Below are positions 45,787-54,755 of a stretch of DNA of 64,000 bases, in pieces. Both the position numbers and the translations under genes were made by a program. Position 1 is the stretch's first letter, and each line of letters opens with the position of its first letter. Source of the stretch: VGBV01 sp963780395 (lineage in GTDB: Bacteria; Actinomycetota; Thermoleophilia; Solirubrobacterales; 70-9); contig CAWABY010000007.1 of NCBI GenBank assembly GCA_963780395.1, positions 1 through 64,000 on the forward strand, read 5' to 3'. The notes under the pieces are model-generated. The model was given only the letters and a program-made list of their open reading frames with translations. It had not been told where the DNA came from and made no database searches.

Positions 45787-48700
45787 ATGGGAAGATTGGG
45801 GGTGATGCTTCTCGGCGCGATCCTCGACGATCTCCAGGATTTCGTTTCAGACGACCCGCTGACGGCCTACGCAGCGGGTGCGGCCCTGATCCTGCTCTTG
45901 ATCCTGCTCCTGTACCTCCGCCGCCGCGGAGGTGACGAGGCCGCGAAGCCCCAGAAGGAAAAGGGGGAGAAGGGCGGGAGCTTCCGCCTGCGCAGCAGCG
46001 GGGACCGGCCTCCCAAACCGGACAAGCCCGAGAAGGCCGGCGGCAGCTTCAAGCTCAGAAGGAAGGACCCGGACGCCCCGAAGGCCGACAAGCCAAAGAA
46101 GGAGGGCGGCGGCAGCTTCCGGCTGCGGAGGCGAGGCGACGATGCCGAGACGCCCGAGGCGAAGGCCGACGGCGACACCGTCGAGGCTGATGCGCTGGCC
46201 GATGACGAGCGGGCGGACCGGCAGATGGTCCGGACGAGGCCGAGGAGAGCGCAACCAAGGTGGCGGCCGCCGCGTCGAGCGCCGAGGCGCCGGCGAAGCT
46301 GAGCCGCAAGGAGCGCCGCGAGCAGAAGCGCGCCGAGAAGGAGGACAAGGCCGTGCTGAAGCGACGGGCCGAGGAGGACGAGCGGCGCGCCTGGGAGGAG
46401 GAGCGGCAGCGACGCCGCGCCGAGCGCGACCAGCGAAAAGCCGACCGTCAGCAGCGCCGAGCCGACCGCAGGGGCACCGTCGTCGAGCAGGAGCCGCGCG
46501 AACGCTCCGAGACGATCAGGAAGGCCGAGGAGGCGGTCAAGGCCGCGGCCGCCGCCCGGGCGAAGGAGGCCGAGCCCGGGGGCGATGCCGAGGAGCAGCA
46601 GAAGGAGAAGGAGCCGGGCAAGCTTGCGGCGGCGCTGGGCTTCGGGCGCAGGAAGCGGAAGGCTGAAGAGCGGAAGGCCGAAGAGCAGAAGGCTGATGAG
46701 CAGAACGCCCGAGGCGGAGAAGCCCGAGCAAGAGCCGCTGGGGGAGAGCGAGGAAGAGGTCGAGCAAGAGGCTCAGCCCGGCTCTGGGGAGGAGTGGGTC
46801 CCGGCCGCCCAGCGCCTGGCCTCAGGGGACGAGGAGGGAGGACTCAGGGGACGAGCAGGAGGATGATGAGGAAGTGGAAGAGGAGCCGCCCGATCTGCAG
46901 CCGGTCCCGATCGACGGACCCAGCGCATCGGATGAGCCCGAGCTCCCGGGCGAGCCGCCTCCCCGCCCGACCCGTCGAGGCCGCTGACGCCTCCGCCGCC
47001 CGCCGAGGTGGACCCCGACCAGCCCGTGCTGACGCCTTCCGCGCCCGAGCCCGAGTTCGCCCCGGCGGGGTTCGACGCGACCGCCGGGCCGGGCGACGAC
47101 GAGCCGAGCTCGTCCGAGCCGCCCCAGCCCCCCGATCCCCCGAGCCACCCGAGCCGTTCGAGTCGTCGGCCCCGCCGGAGACCCCTGCTCCCGAGTCGCC
47201 CCCACCGATCGGAGAGCGGTCTCTGCCGAGCGCCGACGAGCCCGGCTCGCTGCAGGAGCAGATCAACCGCCTTGCGCAGGAGGGCGGTGACGAGCCCGAC
47301 GAAGCGGCCGCCCTCGAGCCGTCCGGCCCGAGCCCGAGCCCGAGCCGGCTCCGGGCGGCTCGCCGAGCTCCGATCCCCCGCTGCCCGAGGTACCCACCGG
47401 CGTGCCCTACGATGCCGCGCCTCCCGCCGAGGAGGCGCCCCAGCCGCCCGAGGTCCCCCCAGCTGCGCCCAGCGAGGACATCGACCTGGTCGCGCGCCGG
47501 GACGAGCAGATCACCAGCGAGGAGGAGCGGGTCCACAGCCACGTCGAGTCGCGCCTGCGTGACGCCGAGGAGATCCAGCGCAGCGCCGAAAGCCGGGCCG
47601 ACAAGGCTCGGGCCGAGACCGAGGGCCTGATCAAGGCGGCAGCCGAGGAGGCCCGCCGCAAGGCCGAAGAGGACGTGCGCGGCGACGCCGAGCGCCAGCT
47701 TCGCGAGCAGACCGAGCGGCTTCGCGAGGAGAGCGTCGGCCGCGCCCGCGAGGAGTCCGAGCGCGTCCGCCAGGAGGTCGAGGAGCGAACGCGCGAGGCC
47801 ATCGAGCAGGCGCGAACGGACGCGGACGAGAGGGTTCGCGCCGCCGCCGACCAGGCCAGCCGCGAGGCCGAGGAGCGGGCGCGGACCGAGGCCGACGAGC
47901 GCTTCAACCGCGAGGCCGAGAGGATCCGCTCCGAGACCGAGCAGCGCGCCCGCGAGCAGGCAGAGCAGGAGCTGAGCGTCGAGAAGCGCCGCCTGGCCTC
48001 CGAGCTCGAGGAGGCCGAGAAGCGCGTCGCCGCCGAGCGCGAGCAGCGCGAGCGCGCCACCGAGGAGGCCTACCAGCGCCTGAAGGACCTCGAGGAGCGG
48101 GCGCAGGCCGCCGAGCGCCGGGCGGCCGACGCCGAGCGCCTTGCCCGTCTCAAGGTCGAGGAGGCCGAGCGCGAGCGCCGCTTGCGGGAGGTGCTGGAGC
48201 GCGTCGCGCTGGCTGAGCAGCGCGCCAAGGAGGCCGAGCAGCGGGCCTTGGCCGCGGAGGCGGCCGCCGCGAAGTCGATTCAGGAGAGCGAGTCAGCCAC
48301 GGCCTCCGAGACGCTTTCGCCGCCCGAGCCGTCAGCCCCCCCAGAGCCGCTCGAGCCGTCAGCCCCCCCAGCGCCGCCCGAGCCGGATTCCAGCTCCGAG
48401 GAGGCCTCCGCGTTCAAGCTGACCATGCCTCGCGACACTCGTCGGGAGCAGAGCGAGGCCGAGCCCACCGCCGACACATCGCCGGGAGCGCCCGTCGAGG
48501 AGGACGACGCGGCCGAGGAAGTCGAGACGCCCAAGCAGGAAGTTACGTTCGAGGAGGTCGACACCTCCGTAGAGGCCGGCACGTCTGAGGAAGCGGAGAC
48601 GTCCGACGAGACCGGGACGTCCGACGAGACCAAGACGTCCGACGAGACCAAGACGTCCGACGAGACCGAGACGTCCGACGAGACCGGGACGTCCGAGGAG

Positions 48701-49072
48701 GACAAGAAGCCCGGCCTGATCGGCCGCATCCTCGGGGCCAGCGGCGACGAGGGCGATGAGCCGAGGGACGAGAAGGGCGAGAAGGGCGAGAAGGATGATG
48801 AGGACGAGGACGAGGCCGAGGCCGAGGAGGACGAGGCCGAGGAGAAACCCTCCGCCGAGCCGGCGGCGACCGCCGGCGACGAGCCGATGGACCTCAACAA
48901 GGCGAGCTTCGAGCAGCTTCGAGACCTCGGCTTCTCCGTGACCCAGTCCACGCGGCTGCTCACCAACCGCGAGCGTCAGGGCGGCTTCGACTCGGTGGAC
49001 GACCTCGCGGGCGTCCCCGGAATCTCCGCCGAGTTCCTGCGCGAGGTCACGCCGAAGCTCCGCGTCGGCTAG
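45787..49072 (+). CDS. Giant membrane-anchored coiled-coil protein with C-terminal HhH domain (several frameshifts)
   Basis: Read across breaks, this is a protein of about 1095 aa. The N-terminus has a short exposed part and one membrane helix (GAALILLLILLLYLRR near 33-48), then basic repeats GGSFRLR/GGSFKLR. A long Lys/Arg/Glu/Ala segment, an acidic Pro-rich segment, a continuous Glu/Arg/Ala coiled coil (about 47480-48290) and a Pro/Glu region follow. The end is a helix-hairpin-helix, ComEA-like module (MDLNKASFEQLRDLGFSVTQ, GGFDSVDDLAGVPGISAEFL). Frame breaks occur near 46219-46222 (missing base), 46703 (extra A) and about four more between 46850 and 47400; 47402-49072 is intact. The function is unknown; membrane anchor plus DNA-binding-type HhH suggests DNA uptake or chromosome tethering. 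Confidence 0.6.
48581..48706 (+). repeat. 18-bp tandem repeat encoding TSDETx
   Basis: Five nearly identical units of 18 bases (48599-48688) encode TSDET followed by G, K, K, E and G, with one degenerate unit on each side (TSEEAE at 48581, TSEEDK at 48689). The repeat lies within the giant coiled-coil gene and could vary in copy number. Confidence 0.85.
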
Positions 49073-49078
49073 CGGCCC

Positions 49079-49095
49079 AGGCCGCCGGCCGGCCT
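49079..49095. terminator. Possible stem-loop between convergent genes
   Basis: AGGCCG pairs with CGGCCT around a five-base loop, between the stop codons of the giant coiled-coil gene and the M50 gene. There is no U tract, so the terminator role is uncertain. Confidence 0.3.
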
Positions 49096-49945
49096 AGACG
49101 TCGCTGAGGTCGCGCTCGAAGTAGGTCTCGGTGACCCCGATCGCAAGCAGCGCCGCCAGCGCCAGGTAGGTGACGGCGACGTAGACGCGGGTGCGCGTGG
49201 GAATGTCGTGGTAGGCCTGCGCCTCGGGCGTCTTGCGCGCCTTCCAGCGCCGCCAGCTCTCGAGCCCGCCGAACAGGATCACCAGCAGCAGGATCGGATT
49301 GGGGAAGAAGAACGTGAGCGCGATCAATCCCGCGAAGCCGGCGAACCACACCCAGGGCGAGAGCGCGGCCATCGCGCGGCCGCCGTCCAGCGGCACCACC
49401 GGCAGCAGGTTGAAGAGGTTGAGGAAGAAGCCGATGTAGGCGAGCGCGCGCCAGAAGTCGTCGCCCGTGGCGAGCCAGAGGCCGAGCGGAATCAGCGTCG
49501 CGATCGTGCCCAGGATCGGCCCGGCGAGGCCGACACGGGCCTCGGCCGCCGCGTCCTTGCCCAGCGACTTGGCCGAGATCACCGCGCCCAGGAAGGGGAT
49601 GAACATCGGCGCCGACGCCTCCACGCCCTCGCGGCGCAGCTGGAACACGTGGCCCATCTCGTGCAGCAGCAGGAGCAGCACGAAGCCGACCGCGAACGGC
49701 CAGCCGAAGATCAGTTGGTAGGCGACGATCGAGACCAGCATCGAGGCCGAGGTGGTGAACAGCTTCAGCTTCGGCAGCGCCAGCAGCAGCACCTTGAGCT
49801 TGGCGCCGAACTTGACGAGGACCAGCCCCACCGCGGCGGCAGCGCCGCCGAACCGCTTCAGCAGGCCCTGGTCGCGGCCGGAGCCGGGGTGGATCGGGTC
49901 GTGCTCGCGGGGCTCGAGTTGACGTTGCTCGGGAGCGGCTTCCAT
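49094..49945 (-). CDS. M50 site-2-type intramembrane metalloprotease
   Basis: A zinc protease that cleaves substrates within the membrane. From ATG 49945 the product is 283 aa. The metal motif HEMGH lies in a hydrophobic stretch (VGFVLLLLLHEMGHVFQLRR near 90-109). The second motif NLLPVVPLDGGRAM near 187 has the Asp ligand. Four to five helices are present, with further helices at the C-terminus. No PDZ domain or partner anti-sigma factor is adjacent, so the substrate is unknown. It converges with the giant coiled-coil gene. Confidence 0.87.
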   Translation of the reverse strand: MEAAPEQRQLEPREHDPIHPGSGRDQGLLKRFGGAAAAVGLVLVKFGAKLKVLLLALPKLKLFTTSASMLVSIVAYQLIFGWPFAVGFVLLLLLHEMGHVFQLRREGVEASAPMFIPFLGAVISAKSLGKDAAAEARVGLAGPILGTIATLIPLGLWLATGDDFWRALAYIGFFLNLFNLLPVVPLDGGRAMAALSPWVWFAGFAGLIALTFFFPNPILLLVILFGGLESWRRWKARKTPEAQAYHDIPTRTRVYVAVTYLALAALLAIGVTETYFERDLSDV

Positions 49946-50017
49946 CGTGCCTAGGAGGCTAGCCGCAGGCGTGAATCTCCCCCTAAAGGGAATAAACGGC
50001 GTGCCGAAAACACTCTC

Positions 50018-50539
50018 ATGAGGCGGCAGGGTCCCACTCGAATGCTGGTCTCGATGCTCGCGTGCGCAGCGTTGTGCGCCCCTGCCGGCGCCCACGCCGG
50101 CTCGGCCAAGATCTCCAAGAACCACTGCGAGACCAGCGGCGGCGGGCGCTTCGTCGATATCCCCGAGTTCCCCGGGGAGCGCATCGACCGCCGCCTGCTC
50201 GCCGACGTCGAGTACCTGCGGAAGCGATTCAAGATCTACGTGGTCGATGGCTTCTCGACCGACAGGGCGCACACGATCCGCGGGGAGCACCCGATCGGGC
50301 TGGCCTTGGACATCGTCCCCGACGAATCGATCGGCGGCAGCTGGCGGCTGATCGGCGAGCTGGCGCGCTGGGCTGAGCCGCGCCAGGACAGGGTCCGCGT
50401 CCCATTCCGCTGGGTCGGCTATTGGGGCGACAAGCGCCACGGGCCGCGCGATCACCTCCATCTCTCCTGGAACCACAGCCCGACCAAGCCCAAGCGCGTG
50501 GCTCGCACCGTGTCCACGATCCGCTGTCCCGGCTCGTGA
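50018..50539 (+). CDS. Secreted M15-like metallopeptidase-fold protein (first of a pair)
   Basis: A 173 aa product with a signal peptide (LVSMLACAALCAPAGAHAGS). The core KIYVVDGFSTDRAHT, then GEHPIGLALDIVPD and PRDHLHLSW, has the H-x6-D and late H-x-H arrangement of M15/peptidase-like zinc enzymes that cleave cell-wall peptides. The domain is short and lacks an obvious substrate-binding repeat. Two Cys (near 37 and 170) may form a disulfide. The stop overlaps the start of the next, related gene. Confidence 0.7.
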   Translation: MRRQGPTRMLVSMLACAALCAPAGAHAGSAKISKNHCETSGGGRFVDIPEFPGERIDRRLLADVEYLRKRFKIYVVDGFSTDRAHTIRGEHPIGLALDIVPDESIGGSWRLIGELARWAEPRQDRVRVPFRWVGYWGDKRHGPRDHLHLSWNHSPTKPKRVARTVSTIRCPGS

Positions 50540-51129
50540 GCCGCCGGTGCGCCACCGTGGTGCTTGCGGTGGCGCTGTCGCTGGCCATGCCCGCGGCGGC
50601 GGCGTCGGCCTGGCCCAACCCGGCCAACGACCCGAAGCTGCTGGACGACCCGATCGAGGGCGACAGCTACGACTACGCCAGGAAGTGCAGCCCGCGCTCG
50701 ACCCCGGGGATCCGAATGCTGACCAGGTGGATCGACCGCCATTTCCCCGGCGAGTCCTGGGGCGTCTACCGCTGCCAGAAGCTGTCGAAGAACACCAAGA
50801 GCCTGCACTCCGAGGGCCGCGCCCTCGACTGGCGCCTGGACGCGGCGCGCAAGCGCGAGCGCCGGGCGGCCAACTTCCTGATCGAGCGTTTGCTCGAGGC
50901 CGACGCGAACGGCAACGAGCGCGCCCTGGCCCGCCGCATGGGCGTACAGGAGATCATCTTCAACTGCGAGAGCTGGTTCTCGGGCTCGGACGGCATGGGG
51001 CACTACAGCGGCTGCTCGGGCAGGACGGACCGCACCACGGCGCACAGGGACCACGTCCACATCGGGCTCAGCAAGGCCGGCGCAGCCGCCACGACCAGCT
51101 TCTGGAAGAGCGGCCTGGCGGGCAGCTAG
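50536..51129 (+). CDS. Secreted M15-like metallopeptidase-fold protein (second of a pair)
   Basis: GTG 50536 overlaps the preceding stop; the product is 197 aa. A signal peptide (TVVLAVALSLAMPAAAASAW) is followed by NTKSLHSEGRALDWRLDA (H-x6-D zinc motif) and TTAHRDHVHIGLSKAG with the late His pair. It has four or more Cys outside the signal. Both proteins of the pair share the zinc pattern but are only distantly alike, so they may be specialised peptidoglycan or peptide hydrolases, or one may have lost activity. Confidence 0.7.
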   Translation: MSRRCATVVLAVALSLAMPAAAASAWPNPANDPKLLDDPIEGDSYDYARKCSPRSTPGIRMLTRWIDRHFPGESWGVYRCQKLSKNTKSLHSEGRALDWRLDAARKRERRAANFLIERLLEADANGNERALARRMGVQEIIFNCESWFSGSDGMGHYSGCSGRTDRTTAHRDHVHIGLSKAGAAATTSFWKSGLAGS

Positions 51130-51138
51130 CGATACTCC

Positions 51139-51603
51139 ATGGCGGTGTCCGCCGAGAACGTCGAGCTCGTCAAGGCGCTGTTCCCAGCTGCCGGCTTCGA
51201 CATGGTCGAGGCCTTGGAGCGGATGGATCGGGACATCGACCAGGTCGGCATCGACACCGGCCCCTTCGCAGAGGACTTCGAGATCCAGTTCCTGAGCGGG
51301 CAGTCGGGCGGCTCGATCGAGCCGGAAGCACGAGGCGCCGCGGGCCTGGCCGAGGGGTGGGGCAATTGGCTCCAGGGCTATGAGACCTACGTGATCACCC
51401 CGGAGGACTTCGTGGATGCCGGTGACGAGGTGCTGCTGCTGGTGCACGTGCGGGCCCGGACCGTGCGCGACGGGGTTGAGCTCGAGCATCGGCCCGCGGC
51501 CCTGTTTCAGGTGCGGGACGGCAGGGTCCGCCGCACGCGCTTCTACCTGGAGCGGGAGATGGCGTACGAGGCCGCGGGCCTCGAGCCGCCCCCCGACGCC
51601 TAG
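51139..51603 (+). CDS. SnoaL-like (NTF2-fold) protein
   Basis: A 154 aa soluble protein. VELVKALFPAAGFDMVEALE, AAGLAEGWGNWLQGYETYVI and RTVRDGVELEHRPAALFQVR with FYLEREMAYEA follow the NTF2/SnoaL pattern of a cone-shaped ligand pocket. No catalytic residues are certain. It lies between the M15-like pair and tmRNA and has no clear pathway. Confidence 0.65.
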   Translation: MAVSAENVELVKALFPAAGFDMVEALERMDRDIDQVGIDTGPFAEDFEIQFLSGQSGGSIEPEARGAAGLAEGWGNWLQGYETYVITPEDFVDAGDEVLLLVHVRARTVRDGVELEHRPAALFQVRDGRVRRTRFYLEREMAYEAAGLEPPPDA

Positions 51604-51659
51604 AACCGGCGCCAAGAAGGAGCAGCGGCGCGCGGGCTAGAATTGATTGCACATAGCAC

Positions 51660-52019
51660 GGGGGCGATTTGGCTTCGATTTGGTCATCCGTGCGATCAGG
51701 TTGCAGGTCGAGGTTCCCGGAGGCCTCGTTAAACACCGGGACCAACCAATACGTGCGGACCATGAGTTCGCCCTTGCCGCTTAGTCAATAGCTAAGTAGC
51801 AGGAGTCGGCCCTCCGTCGCCCGAGCAGAGGGGCACCGGCTTCAGAATCGGGCTCACCGCGGCGGTATGTCCCGGCCGCCGGGGGACATCAAAGGGACTT
51901 GGCCTCACGTCATCTCCCGCCGGCTGCGGAAGTCGTGAGGCGAGATCAAAGCGCCGGCTATACCTGTAGACGCCGATCGTTCGTGACCGAACACGTCGGT
52001 TCAATTCCGACCGCCTCCA
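51660..52019 (+). ncRNA. ssrA: tmRNA
   Basis: A 360 nt transfer-messenger RNA. The 5' end GGGGGCG pairs with CGCCTCC at 52012-52018 to form the acceptor stem, including the G3-U70 pair that marks alanine tRNAs; A at 52019 is the discriminator and CCA is not encoded. The T arm is GTCGG TTCAATT CCGAC. The tag reading frame resumes at GCG 51755 and reads ADHEFALAA then TAG at 51782-51784; ALAA is the degradation signal. A pseudoknot-like CCCGG/CCGGG pairing precedes the tag. This also accounts for the only gene-free stretch above 300 bases. Confidence 0.95.
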
Positions 52020-52023
52020 TCTC

Positions 52024-52446
52024 ATGACCGATCTGCCGCTGACCGGAGGCTGCCTCTGCGGCGGCGTCCGCTTCGAGCTCGCCGGGGAGCCACTGAACGC
52101 CGGCTACTGCCACTGCACGCGCTGCCAGAAGCGGACGGGCAGCGCGGTTTCGGCCCAGGCGAGGATCGACGGGCGCGACTTTCGCTGGATCCAGGGGGAG
52201 GAGCTGGTCAAGACCTGGCGCCACGCCGACGGCGGTTTCGAGAAGGGCTTCTGCACCGAGTGCGGCGCCCACCTCTTCAGCCGCAATCCCGACGATCCCT
52301 CCCAGATGACGATCCGGATGAGCGCCTTCGACCACGACCCGGGCGTCCCGATGACTTGGCGCTCCCACGTCGCCTACGCCGCCCCCTGGGAGGAGATCCC
52401 CGACGACGGCATCGAGCGCTTCGACGAGGGCACGCCGGCGTTCTGA
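52024..52446 (+). CDS. GFA-family (Mss4-like fold) zinc protein
   Basis: A 140 aa protein of the family named after glutathione-dependent formaldehyde-activating enzyme. Zinc-binding Cys groups are visible: GGCLCGGVRF near 12, YCHCTRCQKRTGS near 35-47 and FCTECGAHLFSR near 79. Most members have no proven glutathione or formaldehyde role, so the fold is certain but the reaction is not. It starts four bases after the tmRNA. Confidence 0.85.
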   Translation: MTDLPLTGGCLCGGVRFELAGEPLNAGYCHCTRCQKRTGSAVSAQARIDGRDFRWIQGEELVKTWRHADGGFEKGFCTECGAHLFSRNPDDPSQMTIRMSAFDHDPGVPMTWRSHVAYAAPWEEIPDDGIERFDEGTPAF

Positions 52447-52465
52447 AGCTCGATCGGGGCGCGGG

Positions 52466-52471
52466 TATGGT
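52466..52471 (+). promoter_or_regulatory. candidate -10 element of a leaderless promoter (MBL-fold gene)
   Basis: TATGGT lies 8 bases before ATG 52480 with no ribosome binding site between. Confidence 0.35.
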
Positions 52472-52479
52472 CCGTCGCC

Positions 52480-53265
52480 ATGGCCGTCCGCCTCACCCAC
52501 ATCGGCGGCCCCACCGTTCTGATCGAGATCGACGGTTGGCGGCTGCTGACCGACCCCACCTTCGACCCGCCGGGACGCCGCTACACGTTCGGCTGGGGCA
52601 GCTCGTCGCGGAAGCTCGAGGGGCCGGCCCTGGCGGTGAGCGAGCTGGGAGAGCTTGACGCGATCCTGCTCAGCCACGATCAGCACGCCGACAACCTCGA
52701 CGACGCCGGCCGCGAGCTGCTGGCGACCGTCGGGGCGGTCGTGACCACGAGCGCGGGCGCGAAGCGCATCGGGGCCGGCTCTCGCGGGCTCGACCCGTGG
52801 CAGAGCACCCGGCTCGAGGCGACCGGCCGCCCTTCGCTCGACATCACCGCTACGCCGTGCCGTCACGGAGCGCCGCTTATCCACCTCCTGTCGGGCCCGA
52901 CGATCGGCTTCGCCCTGAACAGGGTGGGGGAGGGGAGAAGCGCACTCTGGATCTCCGGCGACACCGTTCTCTACGGGGGCGTCCGGGAGGTGCCCGAGCG
53001 CATGGAGGTCGACGTCGCCCTCCTGCACCTGGGCGGCGTTCGCTTTCCGATCACCGGTCCGCTGCGCTACTCGATGACCGCCCGCGAGGCGGTGACGCTG
53101 TGCGGAGAGCTGAAGCCGCGGCTGGCGATCCCGGTCCACTACGAGGGCTGGGACCACTTCCGCGAGGGCAGGGAAGCGATCGAGCGCGAGCTGGCCCAAG
53201 CCCCTGCCGACGTCCGCGAACGATTCCGCTGGCTTCCGATCGGCGTCGCCACCGACGTCGATTAG
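52480..53265 (+). CDS. MBL-fold metal-dependent hydrolase, UlaG-like
   Basis: A 261 aa metallo-beta-lactamase-fold hydrolase. Motifs: LTHIGGPTVLIEIDGWRLLT and DPTFDPPG at the N-terminus, then LSHDQHADNLDDAG near 67 (the HxHxDH variant, here SHDQHADN), ISGDTVLYGGVREV near 152 and a late His in AIPVHYEGWDHF near 215. This is the UlaG/L-ascorbate-lactonase-like branch, whose substrates include phosphodiesters, lactones and lipids. The substrate here is unknown. Confidence 0.83.
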   Translation: MAVRLTHIGGPTVLIEIDGWRLLTDPTFDPPGRRYTFGWGSSSRKLEGPALAVSELGELDAILLSHDQHADNLDDAGRELLATVGAVVTTSAGAKRIGAGSRGLDPWQSTRLEATGRPSLDITATPCRHGAPLIHLLSGPTIGFALNRVGEGRSALWISGDTVLYGGVREVPERMEVDVALLHLGGVRFPITGPLRYSMTAREAVTLCGELKPRLAIPVHYEGWDHFREGREAIERELAQAPADVRERFRWLPIGVATDVD

Positions 53266-53330
53266 CGGCGCGCGGCCTGCGCATAGACTCTCGCGGCACA
53301 ACGCCACGCGACGCGAGGAAGGGATTCGGC

Positions 53331-54176
53331 ATGGCAATCAGCGAGCGCGAGCAGCGGCAGATCGACAGCGCGAACGCGTCCGGCAAGACGCCCGTCGTCT
53401 TCATCCACGGGCTCTGGCTGATCCCGAGCAGCTGGGACAACTGGGTCGACTTCTTCGAGCAGAACGGCTACGCCGGCGTCACGCCCGACTGGCCCGACGA
53501 TCCCGAAACGGTCGAGGAGGCGCGCGCCAACCCCGACGTCCTCGCCGGCAAGAAGCTCGAGCAGGTCGCCAAGCACACCGAGGAGGTCATCGCCGCGCTC
53601 GACAAGAAGCCGGTGGTGATGGGCCACTCGACCGGCGGCCTGCTGACCTTCATGATCGCCGGGCGGGGGATTGCTGCAGCCTCGGTCCCGATCGACCCAG
53701 GTCCCTTCCGCGGTGTGCTTCCTCTGCCTTTCTCGGCACTGAAGTCGGCCTGGCCGGTGTTGGGCAATCCGTTCAACCGGGGCAAGGCGATCACGCTGAC
53801 CCAGGAGCAGTTCAACTACGGCTGGGCCAACGCGCTGGACGAGGACGAGGCGAAGCGCCTCTACGACACCTACCACGTGGCCGCGCCGGGAGTGGCGCTG
53901 ATGCAGATGGCGAACGCCAACCTCAACCCCTTCACGGAGGCGAAGGCCGACAGCAAGAACCCCGACCGCGGCCCGATGCTGGTCATTTCCGGCGAGAAGG
54001 ACCACACGGTCCCCCCGGCGATCGCGAACGCGGCCTACAAGCGCCAGAAGCGCAACCCGAACGTGACCGAGATCGCCAAGATCCCCAACCGCGGGCACGC
54101 GCTGACGATCGACAGCGGCTGGCAGGAGGTCGCGCAGACCGCGCTCGACTTCCTCAAGAAGAACAACGTCACGTAG
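53331..54176 (+). CDS. Alpha/beta-hydrolase
   Basis: A cytoplasmic serine hydrolase of 281 aa from ATG 53331. VVFIHGLWLIPSSWDNW forms the oxyanion strand, MGHSTGGLLTFMIA carries the nucleophile Ser near residue 101, LVISGEKDHTVPP gives the acid Asp and IPNRGHALTIDSGW the His. The triad is complete. Substrate classes include esters, lactones and haloalkanes; none can be chosen from sequence. An upstream in-frame ATG at 52797 lies inside the MBL gene and is rejected. Confidence 0.87.
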   Translation: MAISEREQRQIDSANASGKTPVVFIHGLWLIPSSWDNWVDFFEQNGYAGVTPDWPDDPETVEEARANPDVLAGKKLEQVAKHTEEVIAALDKKPVVMGHSTGGLLTFMIAGRGIAAASVPIDPGPFRGVLPLPFSALKSAWPVLGNPFNRGKAITLTQEQFNYGWANALDEDEAKRLYDTYHVAAPGVALMQMANANLNPFTEAKADSKNPDRGPMLVISGEKDHTVPPAIANAAYKRQKRNPNVTEIAKIPNRGHALTIDSGWQEVAQTALDFLKKNNVT

Positions 54177-54188
54177 GCGAAGCGATCG

Positions 54189-54752
54189 CTAGTCGCGGCT
54201 GACCGCGCGCCAGCAGGCGTCGGCGGTCGCCCGCAACTGCTTCTGCGTCAGCTTCTCGCCTCCCGCGGCCAGCCGCACCGCCGGGGCCATCCCCAGCTCG
54301 TAGAGCACCTCCAGCGGAAGCGGCTGTATGTGGTCGGCGAACGGCGGGGCGCCCACGGCCTCCACGAGCGGGTCGCCGTCGCGCGCCATCGCGGCTTCGT
54401 GGGCGGGCCCCTTGTAGGGCGAGCAGTCGACCTGGAGCAGGAACAGGGCGTGGTCGCGGTTGGCGGCCAGATGCTCGTAGGCGGCGAGCCACATCTGGCG
54501 GAAAAAGTCCCGCGGGGCCATGTCCGGTCCAACCCCCGCCATCGCCGCCTCGTGCCACTCGCCCTTGGTCTCGAGGTAGGTGGCCAGGACCAGCTCGTCC
54601 TTCGAGGCGTAGTGGGTGTAGGCCGTGCCCGTCGCGACGCCGGCCTCGGCGGCGACGGCGCTCATCGACGCGCCGTGAAAGCCGTGCTTGGCGACAAGCG
54701 CGCGCAGCGCCTGCCGCACCGCCGCAGCCCGATCTAGCGCAGCGACGACCAT
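54189..54752 (-). CDS. TetR-family transcriptional regulator
   Basis: A 187 aa repressor-type protein. The N-terminal helix-turn-helix reads VRQALRALVAKHGFHGASMS followed by AEAGVATGTAYTHYASKDEL. The C-terminal ligand domain (about 60-187) is variable and includes a Trp/Tyr-containing helix (FFRQMWLAAYEHLAANRDHA). It follows the SDR gene by 3 bases and shares its transcript; the operator at 55721 in front of that operon suggests autoregulation with release by an unknown ligand. Confidence 0.88.
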   Translation of the reverse strand: MVVAALDRAAAVRQALRALVAKHGFHGASMSAVAAEAGVATGTAYTHYASKDELVLATYLETKGEWHEAAMAGVGPDMAPRDFFRQMWLAAYEHLAANRDHALFLLQVDCSPYKGPAHEAAMARDGDPLVEAVGAPPFADHIQPLPLEVLYELGMAPAVRLAAGGEKLTQKQLRATADACWRAVSRD

Positions 54753-54755
54753 CGG

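Noticed and set aside
54181..54190. Perfect palindrome AGCGATCGCT between convergent genes
   Set aside because: Too short, no repeats elsewhere noted, and such sites are common in GC-rich DNA.
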